Shown here one piece after another: positions 45,901 to 54,571 of a stretch of 56,624 nt of DNA (positions are counted from its first letter, which is position 1; each line of letters opens with the position of its first letter). Source of the stretch: a virus. The DNA is taken from positions 1 to 56,624 of the IMG/VR virus record IMGVR_UViG_3300017986_003448. One strand, 5' to 3'. The translations under genes and the position numbers were made by a program. The notes beneath the pieces were generated by a model. That model saw only the letters and a program-made list of their open reading frames with translations, was not told the DNA's origin and made no database searches.

Positions 45901-46409
45901 ATACTGGCTTCATACGGAAGTGCTGCATTTAATATTCTTGTAAATTTACTTTTCCAGCCGACATCTTGGGAATCATTAAATCTAATATTTGTTCCAGATA
46001 TATTTAAATTATTTTCATCTCTAACGTCTTCAGAAGTTGTTACTGAAATAATTTTTAATAGCCCGTTTACAGGTATTACACGTTTAGGTTGATAACTAAG
46101 AAGCCTAGCCAACCGTAGCACGCTTTCACGTCTTTCTGCTGTTTCAAGAAAGTTTTCTCGAGCGTTTAAATCTGTTCTAAACGAGAAATTCTGTCCTAAG
46201 AATGCTATTAAATCAATTAAAGCAATATATTCACTAGACTCAATATAATCATTAAAATCTTCAGGATAATTACGTCGCAAGTACGTAATCATCGTTCTTC
46301 GTAAATTATCAAAATCATAGGAAAGAAATTCAGCATTTCTAAAGCTTTGGTAGATACGCTTCCAATCTTCAGCTACTAATAGCCTATTTTGCCGATCAGT
46401 ATTAGACAT
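42918..46409 (-). CDS. 6: Baseplate wedge protein gp6
   Basis: The protein has 1163 residues; T4 gp6 has 660, so it carries an extended C-terminus as in marine relatives. The N-terminus (LLVAEDWKRIYQSFRNAEFL, YDFDNLRRTMITYLRRNYPE, then YIALIDLIAFLGQNFSFRTD) is the conserved gp6/baseplate J-like start. NARENFLETAERRESVLRLA follows. gp6 forms the ring of wedge dimers at the core of the baseplate. The last 40 residues are Ser/Thr/Asn-rich. A late-type box (46436-46442) and a GAAGG ribosome site (46419-46424) precede the ATG. It lies between gp25 and the giant protein, in T4-like order. Confidence 0.9.
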   Translation of the reverse strand: MSNTDRQNRLLVAEDWKRIYQSFRNAEFLSYDFDNLRRTMITYLRRNYPEDFNDYIESSEYIALIDLIAFLGQNFSFRTDLNARENFLETAERRESVLRLARLLSYQPKRVIPVNGLLKIISVTTSEDVRDENNLNISGTNIRFNDSQDVGWKSKFTRILNAALPYEASIGNPLQEETINGILTQQYRFNSANVGLPIFPFTRPINGINRPFEIVSTGIENGSIVEEAPFNGNKFAILYRSDGRGNQSENTGYFMHFRQGTLINGDFTLNEGNSNQVVAIDDTNVNESDVWLYSLDAQNNEDEEWTKVVSTEGNNVIYNNLNKNDKNVFSVLTRLEDRISLVFGDGTFGNIPLGKFRAYFRVSSPDVGSLDPEELSAISLNIPYISKFGKEETLNIQCQLPNTINNGSSSESNESIKTNAPANYYTQNRMITAEDYQLAPITRNPDIVKVKSVNRISSGISRYFDLLDSTGKYSKTNLYGNDGILTKELLQFKEKFSWQTRTDIAGAIINVVQPVLANKNLQNFYYSEYTKIKVNDFNNFWTSVSSSTNQNTGYFNDLGGQLQLLGDFTTSTLKLIKPNTLLKFVAPEGKHFMKSNNNALMDGEADHKDSVTYLWTKVYSIQGNGTELTDNGDGPVKLSDIIPTGAILDQIIPKMSNELFTTTQTQIVNQAFARQTFGLRYDTNNLKWEVITLENLDIFNDFSLKQAGNNSSRQLDSSWLLLFEPEGNTYTVTYRACRYLFESPNEIRFYFDSSDKVFNKTSGKTLKDKISVLSINPKPDSTDAFTVDYDWSVLASYRDTDGYVDSSKMEITFFDSDEDGIVDDPDLFEVIVADEVNSENKIVYRQRQQNADGSEQYLYFPNSNNEIISFATKASVQTTSLYDDGQIFYYLDEDYFEVLNKESNSLKVTADYRAVSGRDNLKFHYVHSADKDKRLDPSVSNIIDVYVLTQSYDTSFRRYLRDEAEKPLPPSTDQLYLSYNANLASIKSVSDEIIYNPVKYKIIFGAKADSDLQATFKIVKNPESVINDNDIKSQCLSAIEEFFALENWNFGDTFYFSELSAYVMKQLSPDIVTFIVVPSDANRVFGSLFEVKSESDEIFVSGAKITDLEVIDEITATKIQASGLITTSTTDVNAGVQSTALNVTSTTNYTSSSSSNNNSGGSY

Positions 46410-46434
46410 GTATAAAAACCTTCAAATATATAAG

Positions 46435-46443
46435 GTATTTATG
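46435..46443 (-). promoter_or_regulatory. Late-type promoter (GCATAAATACC)
   Basis: The minus strand carries ATAAATA in the 59-base gap between gp25 and gp6. A GAAGG site and the gp6 ATG follow at normal distance. It would drive gp6 and the giant gene. Confidence 0.6.
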
Positions 46444-46468
46444 CTAATATAAAATGCGTACTAAACTT

Positions 46469-46951
46469 TTAATATGATCTTTGTTCTGAATAATCGTTTG
46501 TTGTAGGTATTAAATAACCAGCTCTATTATCAAATCTAAGCTGCAAATATTCTGATACATCGTAAGGAACATAGGTAATGTTACAGGTAATTTGAATGCC
46601 ATGTTCGTAAGAATCTACAATTATTTTGTCAGCATTTACTCTAGGATCATAGTTTATAATTTCTGTAACATCTTCCGCAATAGCTTCTTTTAATCTATCT
46701 GTTAGTGGGTCAAACAACACATCCCATATAATTGTACCAAACTCAGGATCTGACAACTTTTCGCCCTGCCTTATATGAAAGTGATTAATAATATCTTGTC
46801 TAATGCATTCTAAATCAAAAACTTTAGTTGATCTTTTAGAAGGACTTGTAGTTGAAAAACCCTTATAGCTTTGCGTAGGCAAACCATAACTTTGCTTCTT
46901 TGAAGTAGGTATAATAACTTCTTTGTATATCTTTTTTTCTATACGAGACAT
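46469..46951 (-). CDS. 25: Baseplate wedge protein gp25
   Basis: The protein has 160 residues (T4 gp25 has 132). The segment IRQDIINHFHIRQGEKLSDP through FGTIIWDVLFDPLTD is the GPW/gp25 family signature, followed by EDVTEIINYDPRV and a beta-strand C-terminus. gp25 joins wedge and sheath in the baseplate; despite older naming it is not thought to be a lysozyme. The ATG overlaps the stop of gp5 by one base (TAATG), with AGGAAA in front of it. Confidence 0.92.
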   Translation of the reverse strand: MSRIEKKIYKEVIIPTSKKQSYGLPTQSYKGFSTTSPSKRSTKVFDLECIRQDIINHFHIRQGEKLSDPEFGTIIWDVLFDPLTDRLKEAIAEDVTEIINYDPRVNADKIIVDSYEHGIQITCNITYVPYDVSEYLQLRFDNRAGYLIPTTNDYSEQRSY

Positions 46952-49194
46952 TATATAACTTTCCTATCTTTAATAATATATTCTCTACAGTCTATATGAT
47001 CTGCTGACTGGTAACCTTCAGGCGGAATACTGAAATTACTAGTTGTAACTTCTAATCCTGAATACCATAAGTCGTGTTCTTGTTGTTTCCCCCATGTAGT
47101 CAACGGCGGATGGAATAAATGATTATTCATTGACTCTTCATGTCGCCACGGATGCCCAGCAGGCATTCTTCCTAGATTTGTTTTTATTACAGTAAATGTA
47201 GGATCTTTGTAATATCCCTCAGGCCAATTTTCTGATTTTTCATATTTTTTAACTGGTTTTGTATTCCAACTACCACGACCACCTTGTTCGCCTTCACCCT
47301 TTTTGTTAGGTGTGTTCGAAATCAACGGCCATGTTTGATAGAATTCGTGGGGTCCTGTTGTAGCTAATCGCACTCTATTAATAACTGCTCCGACTTCGTC
47401 AGTGCCTGACCCATCTTGTGGGCCGCCTGGAGCTTCGTCAGTGCACTCCTTGGCTCCAGTGCCTATCTCCTTTTGTAACTTAGTTCCTATTAATTCAAGA
47501 TACGGTCCTCTAAATTCATCAGTACTCCATTTCTTAAGTTTTTCTACTATTCGACCGTTTTCGTCTGTTGTAATTTCGTTTTCACCAGCCAGGTCATAAT
47601 AAGATTTAGATCTGTTGTGGCCGCCTACATCATCAAAATCAGGTCCTTCAGGATGACAATATGCATCTATAGTTGAGGTTTTTCCTTCTAAATCTGGTTC
47701 AGTTTCCCCTAAGTTAGTCGGTTGAAACGGAAAACATTTTACAATAAAATTATCTTTTCTATTTTCCATATGAAACTGTAGATTTCCTTGATATAAATTA
47801 TCTGCCCTAACTAAACTTGATCCTTTAAATGTTGAAATTCCAAAACCGTTAGTTGTTAGAATTTCCATTCTACCATCTTTAACTTCGAGAGCAAATTGGC
47901 GTTGACCTGCTCCTCTGTGCTTACCATCAGAACCAAAACCTAAATCTTTTCTTTGTTCCATATAAAGCTTACGATGCGCAGAAAAGTTAATATCTTGTGC
48001 TTCTACATTTACTTGACATGCATGTAAATTAATTTGCGCTTGACCGTCTTCCTCAGGAGAACCTTCTTGGCTTTGGCTTGCCATGTGTATTCCATCTTTT
48101 GCAAACACATCTATTTTTCCATTAGGTGACATGTGAATCCAAGACATACCACTGCCGTGCATTATATGAATAAAGTCTTCTGAATTGTGCATGATAATTC
48201 TGTGACCCGTTCGTGTTGTAATACGAAATTGTTCATGTAGATAAGTGTCTTTTAAGTTAGAGTGATCTCCGTCCCATTGACTCTCTGCTTTTGAATTATA
48301 ATCTGTTATATCAGGCTTTGTGCCTTTATAATCTCTATGTCCGTCCCACGGAAATCTTGCGCTAGTAAATCCTAGCATTCCGTCGTCCATAACAATGTTA
48401 GTTCCGCCCATACGCATTTTAGGTACAGGATTTACATCTTCCCCTACTTTTTGGTTAAAAACCTTGTTAGATCTAGGAGCATTATCCATTACGGCTGGCG
48501 GGCCTGGTGAACTCCACCCGTACACATTAGACGGAGTGTCTCTTCTAGCGCCGCTTGTTATTGCCGATGAAAACTCAAAATGGTCCATTGTACCTGCAAA
48601 AATTTCTCTATCTTCTCTAGTTTGCATTCCCCAAAGAGTTTTTATCTCATTATTTTTACCTCGCTTTTTACGATCAACAGCAGCATCCCACTCAGCAATA
48701 GCAGCAGCATCATCAGGACCCGAAAATGCTCGTGATGGTCCTACGTCTTTTTTGTTAAAATTAGACTCAAGGTTGTTAAACAAATTTTGATTCATATATT
48801 CGTCATGCATGTAGCCAACTATGAATCCTTCGCCGTCGCCGCCTTCAGCAACTACAACCACGCACAATACACCTACGTCAGGCGGTACTGCCCAAAATCC
48901 ATATGATGTTTGTGATTCTGCATAGGTACTTTGCTTTCCGCTAGCGGTATAATTAGTTTGGCCTGCAAAAGGTGAAGTATATCTTGCAATAATAGTTTGA
49001 GTGTCATCGCCTGCTGTTGTACCTTGCTTACTATTAGGTAAAATTTCAACTTCGCAATAACCCATTCTCTGCGGATCGATATTATTTGCAACTCGACCAA
49101 TATATATACCCGTACTTGTTCCAGCGCCGCCGGCCATAGAAGTACGTGTATTGCGGGTTACACCTGATGTTCCTTGATTTAATTCTGGTCTCAT
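46951..49194 (-). CDS. 5: gp5-like baseplate hub/spike protein with OB-fold domain
   Basis: The protein has 747 residues. Residues 25-130 (GIYIGRVANNIDPQRMGYCE, then GFWAVPPDVGVLCVVVVAEG and GFIVGYMHDEYMNQN) match the OB-fold domain that starts T4 gp5 and VgrG-type spikes. Around 325-400, HRIIMHNSEDFIHIMHGSG and INLHACQVNVEAQDINFSA look like the beta-helix strand repeats of the needle. I see no T4-type lysozyme motif between the two, so the tail lysozyme activity may be missing or elsewhere. The C-terminal 350 residues are Pro/Gly/Trp-rich and not recognised. It lies between a hub-like protein and gp25. Confidence 0.8.
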   Translation of the reverse strand: MRPELNQGTSGVTRNTRTSMAGGAGTSTGIYIGRVANNIDPQRMGYCEVEILPNSKQGTTAGDDTQTIIARYTSPFAGQTNYTASGKQSTYAESQTSYGFWAVPPDVGVLCVVVVAEGGDGEGFIVGYMHDEYMNQNLFNNLESNFNKKDVGPSRAFSGPDDAAAIAEWDAAVDRKKRGKNNEIKTLWGMQTREDREIFAGTMDHFEFSSAITSGARRDTPSNVYGWSSPGPPAVMDNAPRSNKVFNQKVGEDVNPVPKMRMGGTNIVMDDGMLGFTSARFPWDGHRDYKGTKPDITDYNSKAESQWDGDHSNLKDTYLHEQFRITTRTGHRIIMHNSEDFIHIMHGSGMSWIHMSPNGKIDVFAKDGIHMASQSQEGSPEEDGQAQINLHACQVNVEAQDINFSAHRKLYMEQRKDLGFGSDGKHRGAGQRQFALEVKDGRMEILTTNGFGISTFKGSSLVRADNLYQGNLQFHMENRKDNFIVKCFPFQPTNLGETEPDLEGKTSTIDAYCHPEGPDFDDVGGHNRSKSYYDLAGENEITTDENGRIVEKLKKWSTDEFRGPYLELIGTKLQKEIGTGAKECTDEAPGGPQDGSGTDEVGAVINRVRLATTGPHEFYQTWPLISNTPNKKGEGEQGGRGSWNTKPVKKYEKSENWPEGYYKDPTFTVIKTNLGRMPAGHPWRHEESMNNHLFHPPLTTWGKQQEHDLWYSGLEVTTSNFSIPPEGYQSADHIDCREYIIKDRKVI

Positions 49195-49200
49195 TTACTG

Positions 49201-51465
49201 TTATTCCCTGTATTCTTTTACATCTGATATTAATTCGCCGCCTGGTTCATACATTGGAGTACTAGTGCCTTCGCCTTGCTGTCTGTAACGAATACAGCTA
49301 AGTGTTTGTTTAAATCCTTCTGATTTTGTAAATGTACTCTGCACTTTTACTACCTGATAGAATCCTGTAAATCTGTACTGTCCGGGTGTTGTCCACGGAA
49401 CACCTAAATCATAAGGTGTTTCAAAGTTTATTTGAATATCCGCTTCACTGTTTATATACTCAAGATCTCCGTCTTTTGTTAAATTTCCGTCGCTGCCAGC
49501 AATATAATTGCCGCATCCGTTTGACTGCAAATAAACTGGATCGCCGTGTATATCCATTTCTATGTTTAGCAAATCAATATCTGAATTCATTAATATGTTG
49601 TGCCAGTCTCTGTTAGCTATAGATTCTGTATGTTTAGGTGTACCTATAGTCATTTTAGATCTTTGCGGAAGACTTTGAGTTTGCGTTATTTCGTCTGGAG
49701 AGCTAGGTGGCGAGCCTATTACTGATTTCATTAATACATCTGCACCTTTAGGGTGTTGCAATCCTGGTGTACCTAATGCGGCTGTTGCTTCGTTGTGTCC
49801 CATATCTGACGTAATCGGCGCAAAGAATGAATAATTAAAATCTAAATCTAATTTAAGAACATCATTGTTTAAGCCAGTGTAAATGTAATTATAAATCCTA
49901 GCAGGAGATCCTCCCCCTTTGCCTATACTTCCAGGCGCTGCAAATCTGTTTAATGCTGCTTTGTGTTCGATAACCCTATAGATATATGTTTTAGCAGTAC
50001 GCCCGCTTTCAGGTTCTTTAGCACTGCTTTCTGCTAACACAAAGCACTGTATTTTATACCAATTAACTTTGTTATTTTCATCAGGTTTGCCGTTGACTCC
50101 TTCGTTTCGACCGTATTCACTGGCTAAAATTAGTTCTTCTAATATATCAATAATTCTATTACCTGTTTCACACTTAATACTGAAAGAATCATGATCTAAT
50201 AAATTAAATCTATTTTGAAAAATGTCGTAATTTTCATCAGTTCGTGTATTGCGAACAGGTCCCATTTTATTGACTTTTCTATCAAAAGGTGTTTTACTTA
50301 ATGTTGACTCGCCTATCTTGTTGCAGTTATCTTTATAAAAATTATAAATTACAGGACCTCTTGAATTAGTACCTTTGTTACCACTAAGATTGTATTGTTT
50401 ATTTTGTGCTACCCAGTCGTCAAACGCTTTATAAGCTTGTGCATCTCCTGTTGAATTTTCAGCAGCGCTTAAACTTCCTATACCTCTTTCCTTATCCCAA
50501 TCTTCTAACCACTTTACTGCAAATTCAGCCGCGCCTGGCGACGAAAGTGCTGTTAATACTGCTGATTCTTCAGCACTTGTTTTTGTATCAGGAAATACTA
50601 TGTAATATTGATCGCCTTCAGCAATCAAACCTTTTTCTTGTTTTTTCAATTCTTGGGAATTTAGCAAAGCAGTTAAACTATTTTGTCCATAAAAACAGAT
50701 ATCTTTAAGTTTGTCTCCAACAAGTGTACCATTGGTCTTAAGAGTAGCGTTTTCATCATTCCATGCTTGATCATTCCATGCTATTGCTTGACACTGATAC
50801 ATTGTGCCGCCCTCGGTATATTTAAATTTTGCGTTAATTAATTTTACAACAAAATTAAATGGTCCTACAGTTCCAGGGCGACCCTGATCGTCCCAGCCAT
50901 CAAACTTTAAACCTAGCATCCATCCAGCATCTGAATAGTTAGCCCAGCCCTGCGCTCTTGCTGCTTTATCTAAGTCTTCAATAAAATTACCTAAACTATA
51001 CGGTTCAAATATATCAAAATCAAAACTTATAGAATGAGTGTTTCTAATATGCGCATTTGGCGCAGCAATACCTTGAATTCGCATAGAGTCAAAATGATAA
51101 TCACTTGCTCCCATATCAACAGCTACCGGTATACCTGCTTTAAATTGCCCTTTTATCGAATCGGGAAAATTTGTCTGTCCTTTAGACAAACAACATAAAG
51201 ACCACATCCAAGAATAAGAAGCAAATTTATGTAATGGATTTTTTCCGCCAGCAGTTGCACCTGTGCCGCCGCCATTCGGTGTTGGATTTTTATTTCCGCC
51301 GGCGCCTGCTGCTCTATTAGGCTCACGAAGATAAAAGAATTCATCAGGTGATAAAGGATTATCTACCCAAGTACGCCAGCTAGTATCGCTTACTGGAGTA
51401 TCTGTGTTTTCTCTTGTGCTTTCTCCGCCGTTAGCAAGTGTTGCATCAATATTAAAAGTAGGCAT
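49201..51465 (-). CDS. Baseplate hub-like structural protein
   Basis: The protein has 754 residues. I see no clear T4 name for it. The N-terminus has a Gly/Asn-rich linker (GAGGNKNPTPNGGGTGATAG, about 53-73). The middle has HSISFDFDIFEPYSLGNFIE and FNFVVKLINAKFKYTEGGTM, which look like tube- or hub-domain beta structure. Later come YRVIEHKAALNRFAAPGSIG and YNYIYTGLNNDVLKLDLDFN, a block I have met in structural proteins of marine T4-like phages. It is encoded between gp53 and gp5, where a gp27-type hub partner would be expected. That assignment is by position and size, not by direct similarity. Confidence 0.62.
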   Translation of the reverse strand: MPTFNIDATLANGGESTRENTDTPVSDTSWRTWVDNPLSPDEFFYLREPNRAAGAGGNKNPTPNGGGTGATAGGKNPLHKFASYSWMWSLCCLSKGQTNFPDSIKGQFKAGIPVAVDMGASDYHFDSMRIQGIAAPNAHIRNTHSISFDFDIFEPYSLGNFIEDLDKAARAQGWANYSDAGWMLGLKFDGWDDQGRPGTVGPFNFVVKLINAKFKYTEGGTMYQCQAIAWNDQAWNDENATLKTNGTLVGDKLKDICFYGQNSLTALLNSQELKKQEKGLIAEGDQYYIVFPDTKTSAEESAVLTALSSPGAAEFAVKWLEDWDKERGIGSLSAAENSTGDAQAYKAFDDWVAQNKQYNLSGNKGTNSRGPVIYNFYKDNCNKIGESTLSKTPFDRKVNKMGPVRNTRTDENYDIFQNRFNLLDHDSFSIKCETGNRIIDILEELILASEYGRNEGVNGKPDENNKVNWYKIQCFVLAESSAKEPESGRTAKTYIYRVIEHKAALNRFAAPGSIGKGGGSPARIYNYIYTGLNNDVLKLDLDFNYSFFAPITSDMGHNEATAALGTPGLQHPKGADVLMKSVIGSPPSSPDEITQTQSLPQRSKMTIGTPKHTESIANRDWHNILMNSDIDLLNIEMDIHGDPVYLQSNGCGNYIAGSDGNLTKDGDLEYINSEADIQINFETPYDLGVPWTTPGQYRFTGFYQVVKVQSTFTKSEGFKQTLSCIRYRQQGEGTSTPMYEPGGELISDVKEYRE

Positions 51466-51779
51466 TACAGCAGTTCCTTTAAATATTTTGCTTGAGGCAA
51501 ATATATTTCTACACCAGCTTCGAGATCATAAACAGGGTCTCTAATAACATTTAGATTTCTTTGTGCAAAAACCCACCATAAAGCTCGTTCTTTATACAAA
51601 TCATATGCTAACAAATCCGGCCTATGTGTGTATTGGGGTTCGATTTTGTAAAGCACATCGTTTGCTCTTGCTGGCACTGGCCTAATTTTTAAAATATCTA
51701 AATACAAATCATTTTGTATGTCGGTTTTAAAATAAGGACTAGCTCTGCTATAGTCTGGTGAATCATATTTTGTAGTCAT
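51465..51779 (-). CDS. 53: Baseplate wedge protein gp53-like
   Basis: The protein has 104 residues (T4 gp53 has 196, so this is a short form). The centre LLAYDLYKERALWWVFAQRN followed by RDPVYDLEAGVEIYLPQ matches gp53: a helix with the Y...WW..A.RN motif and a LysM-like C-terminal strand with G..I..P. In T4 gp53 staples neighbouring wedges. Its start and end overlap the flanking genes by one base each (TAATG). Confidence 0.75.
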   Translation of the reverse strand: MTTKYDSPDYSRASPYFKTDIQNDLYLDILKIRPVPARANDVLYKIEPQYTHRPDLLAYDLYKERALWWVFAQRNLNVIRDPVYDLEAGVEIYLPQAKYLKELL

Positions 51780-52600
51780 TATAAGAATCCATCTAATGCG
51801 CCTGCAGCGAAACCTTGTAGACTAAATGTTTGTGATTTGCCTCTGCTAATTGCAATTTGCATATTAGCTGTTATTTCACATTTTGTAGGTGCATATGCAC
51901 CTACACTAGATTGTATGTAATCTACATCTGAAGGCAAACTAATGTTCCATTGTTTTACTACGACTGGCACATTTGGAAGCACATGCCGTCCGTAACCAGT
52001 TAAAGTTACAACCGGAGGCGGTGAACCTTGGAATGCACTATTTGCATATGCACTTTTAGTTACTGTTTTAAGGTACTGCTGTGCAGCAATTATGTAATCT
52101 GCTTCTCTTTCTGTTTGACAAGTAAAAGTGCCCGAAATACTAATATCACTTACTCCGCTGTTTTGGTAAACAACATATGGATATAGTGCGTGTGTAGGCG
52201 TTTGTTCTGAGTAAGCAGCAAATGTACCTAACGAAACTGTAGGAGTATACGGCCAAATTAATCCATTTGTACGAGCAATACTGCGATGTAAAGGTCCAAA
52301 ACTTATTCCTGGTGGTATACTTAATCTCACTCGCCAGTCTTGAGCACCAGTGGCTTTCCAGCTAGCAGTTTGAAGTGTTATTGGTGTTGGATTTGCTCCT
52401 TCAGGAATATTTCTTGACCGTAATTGACTGTTAAAAAATTTTCTTTCGTATGTTTCATTGTCAACAAATTCGTCAAGTCTATTTGTATTATCACCAATTA
52501 TCGTAGAACTACCTAACGCTGCATCGTTGGTTGATGTAGGATCAAATGAACTTCGACTTTGGCTTTCTTCTGTTGGATTTTCTACAAATGGTAATGCCAT
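51779..52600 (-). CDS. Baseplate tail-tube cap/initiator-like protein (gp48/gp54 type)
   Basis: The protein has 273 residues. An acidic N-terminal third is followed by WRVRLSIPPGISFGPLHRSI, WPYTPTVSLGTFAAYSEQTP and YQNSGVSDISISGTFTCQTE, and ends with an all-beta stretch (VDYIQSSVGAYAPTKCEITA). Such proteins cap the baseplate hub and start tube polymerisation in T4-like phages (gp48 or gp54); which of the two it matches cannot be told here. It is the first gene of the baseplate block, with a late-type box at 52629-52636 and AGGAAG five bases before the ATG. Confidence 0.6.
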   Translation of the reverse strand: MALPFVENPTEESQSRSSFDPTSTNDAALGSSTIIGDNTNRLDEFVDNETYERKFFNSQLRSRNIPEGANPTPITLQTASWKATGAQDWRVRLSIPPGISFGPLHRSIARTNGLIWPYTPTVSLGTFAAYSEQTPTHALYPYVVYQNSGVSDISISGTFTCQTEREADYIIAAQQYLKTVTKSAYANSAFQGSPPPVVTLTGYGRHVLPNVPVVVKQWNISLPSDVDYIQSSVGAYAPTKCEITANMQIAISRGKSQTFSLQGFAAGALDGFL

Positions 52601-52628
52601 ATTTGCTTCCTAAATAAAATTTTATACA

Positions 52629-52636
52629 TTATTTAG
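52629..52636 (-). promoter_or_regulatory. Late-type promoter (CTAAATAA)
   Basis: The minus strand carries ACTAAATAA upstream of the tube-cap gene. An AGGAAG ribosome site at 52606-52611 lies between the box and the ATG at 52600. Confidence 0.45.
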
Positions 52637-52662
52637 TTGACAAAAATACACATACATTATAT

Positions 52663-52670
52663 TATAAATA
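52663..52670 (+). promoter_or_regulatory. T4-type late promoter (TATAAATA) before gp55
   Basis: The exact box TATAAATA is on the plus strand. It lies 18 bases before the gp55 ATG at 52689. It could also act as part of a host-type -10 element in this AT-rich gap. Confidence 0.5.
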
Positions 52671-52688
52671 TTATTTTATGGAATTTTG

Positions 52689-53519
52689 ATGAAAAGATAT
52701 AATTACCTAAACAACAAAGATATTTTACTAGAAATACACAAATCAAAAAATACATTTTGCAGCTATGTCGATGATGATTATCATCAATATGATATTATTA
52801 TACCAATGCCTACACCGTATTCTACTCTAGACGAAACTTTGCAAAAAATAAACATTAGAACTGTAGCAGAAGCTAAACGTAATAAAGCAAAAAGATTACA
52901 ACATCAAGATTACGACCGGCGAAAAGCAGCAGGCGAAAAGATAAAACTAGCCGAATGCGAAGTTAATTATAAAAAGATTGATAAAAAAGATCTTATTTTT
53001 AGAGTTATGACTTTTGATCATATCCCAGAAGAAATTGGCAGAAAGAAAACTCCTAAGTCTCTAGCTGACACAAAAACTAAACTAAATTTTCCTGCTTTTC
53101 AACATTTTAAATTTAACGAAAATGACGAATTAGAATGTATAGGCAAAAGTCATTGGCAAGGCGGCATGGAAAATGGTTATTTTGACAAGCAAAGCGGCAA
53201 AGTTACCAATAAACTTGCTCATATGTGGATGAAATTGTGCGAAAGATATTCTACTAGAGGTAACGTTAGAGGATATACTTATAACGACGAAATGAAAGGG
53301 CAAGCTATATTACAGCTTACCCAAATAGGACTACAGTTTGATGAATCTAAGAGTCAAAATCCATTTGCATATTACACAGCAGCAGTTACAAATAGTTTTG
53401 TACGGGTTATAAATTTAGAAAAACGTAATCAAAATATTAGAGACGACATTTTAGAAATGAATAATATGAATCCTAGTTATACAAGACAAAGTCAACGTGA
53501 CTGGGATGCTTCAAATTAA
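52689..53519 (+). CDS. 55: Late-transcription sigma factor gp55
   Basis: The protein has 276 residues from the ATG at 52689; a TTG one codon upstream is an alternative. The C-terminal half matches T4 gp55: NKLAHMWMKLCERYSTRGNV, GYTYNDEMKGQAILQLTQIG, then FDESKSQNPFAYYTAAVTNS and FVRVINLEKRNQ. These helices are the region-2-like part that binds the RNA polymerase clamp and reads the TATAAATA box. T4 gp55 has 185 residues; the 90-residue N-terminal extension (PMPTPYSTLDETLQKINIRT) is seen in marine relatives. It diverges from the baseplate block it should switch on. Confidence 0.9.
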   Translation: MKRYNYLNNKDILLEIHKSKNTFCSYVDDDYHQYDIIIPMPTPYSTLDETLQKINIRTVAEAKRNKAKRLQHQDYDRRKAAGEKIKLAECEVNYKKIDKKDLIFRVMTFDHIPEEIGRKKTPKSLADTKTKLNFPAFQHFKFNENDELECIGKSHWQGGMENGYFDKQSGKVTNKLAHMWMKLCERYSTRGNVRGYTYNDEMKGQAILQLTQIGLQFDESKSQNPFAYYTAAVTNSFVRVINLEKRNQNIRDDILEMNNMNPSYTRQSQRDWDASN

Positions 53520-53536
53520 TAACATACGAGGAAAAA

Positions 53537-54547
53537 TTGTTTAAAAAAGCAGCAATCTTCACAGATATTCACCTTGGCTTAAAAAGCAACAGTAAAATAC
53601 ATAATACCGACTGCGAAGAATTTGTAGATTGGTTTATCGAACAAGCAAAAGAAAATAATTGCGAAACTGCAATATTTTGTGGCGACTGGCATCATAATCG
53701 TAGCAGCGTTAATATCGGTACACTCGATTATACTGTACGTTGTTTAGAAAAATTAGGCAAAAGTTTTGAAAATTTCTACATGTTTGTAGGTAATCACGAC
53801 TTATATTACAAAGATAGACGTGATGTGAGTTCAACTAACTTTGCTAGGCATATTCCAGGCGTTACAGTTATTGATGAATTTACTGAAATCGAAGATGTTG
53901 CGTTTGTGCCTTGGCTAGTTGACAACGAATGGAAGAAAATAGAACAATCAAAGTCTAAATATATGTTTGGTCACTTTGAATTGCCAACATTTTTAATGAA
54001 CGCTCATGTTCAAATGCCAGAACACGGTGATCTAAGAGCATCTCATTTTGTTAATCAGAAGTATGTGTTCTCAGGGCACTTTCACAAGCGTCAAATAAAA
54101 GGTAATATCCATTATATTGGCAATGCTTTTCCTCATAATTACTCAGATGCATGGGACGACGAACGTGGCATGGTAATTTTAGATCGAGAAAACGACAAGG
54201 AACCCGAATATATCAATTGGTCTAACTGTCCTAAGTACCGTACAGTAAAACTTTCTGAGCTGCTTGACCCCGAAAGCAATATTATCAAAGACAAAATGTA
54301 TCTTAGAGTTTCTATTGACATTGATATTAGCTACGAAGAAGCTAGTTTCATTAAGGAAACTTACGTTAAGCAGCATAATTGCAGAGAAATTACACTTATT
54401 CCACAAAAACAGATTGATGAAATTACTACTAATCTAGATATTAGCAAATTTGAAAGCGTAGATGAAATTGTTTCTAAAGAAATTGTAGCAATTGATTCAG
54501 AATCGTTCGATCAAAAATTATTACTAGACATTTATAGAAATCTATAG
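53537..54547 (+). CDS. 47: Recombination endonuclease subunit gp47 (Mre11/SbcD-like)
   Basis: The protein has 336 residues (T4 gp47 has 339) with a TTG start at 53537, supported by CGAGGAAA just upstream. The metallophosphoesterase motifs are in order: FTDIHLG (D10, H12), GDWHHN (49-54), GNHDLY, FGHFE and SGHFHKR. With gp46 it forms the nuclease-ATPase that processes DNA ends in T4 recombination-dependent replication and degrades host DNA. It lies 17 bases after gp55 and 24 bases before gp46 on the same strand. Confidence 0.94.
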   Translation: MFKKAAIFTDIHLGLKSNSKIHNTDCEEFVDWFIEQAKENNCETAIFCGDWHHNRSSVNIGTLDYTVRCLEKLGKSFENFYMFVGNHDLYYKDRRDVSSTNFARHIPGVTVIDEFTEIEDVAFVPWLVDNEWKKIEQSKSKYMFGHFELPTFLMNAHVQMPEHGDLRASHFVNQKYVFSGHFHKRQIKGNIHYIGNAFPHNYSDAWDDERGMVILDRENDKEPEYINWSNCPKYRTVKLSELLDPESNIIKDKMYLRVSIDIDISYEEASFIKETYVKQHNCREITLIPQKQIDEITTNLDISKFESVDEIVSKEIVAIDSESFDQKLLLDIYRNL

Positions 54548-54571
54548 TATATTATACTAAAAATAACCTAT

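Noticed and set aside
20330-52600. Many TATTTAT strings inside the structural genes as extra late promoters
   Set aside because: They are expected by chance in AT-rich DNA. Only boxes in gaps with a start codon at suitable distance were kept.
54545-54559. Near-perfect palindrome TAGTATATTATACTA between gp47 and gp46 as a terminator or operator
   Set aside because: It is short, AT-only in its core and has no T-run after a stable stem. It may be a chance feature or hold a weak -10 element.
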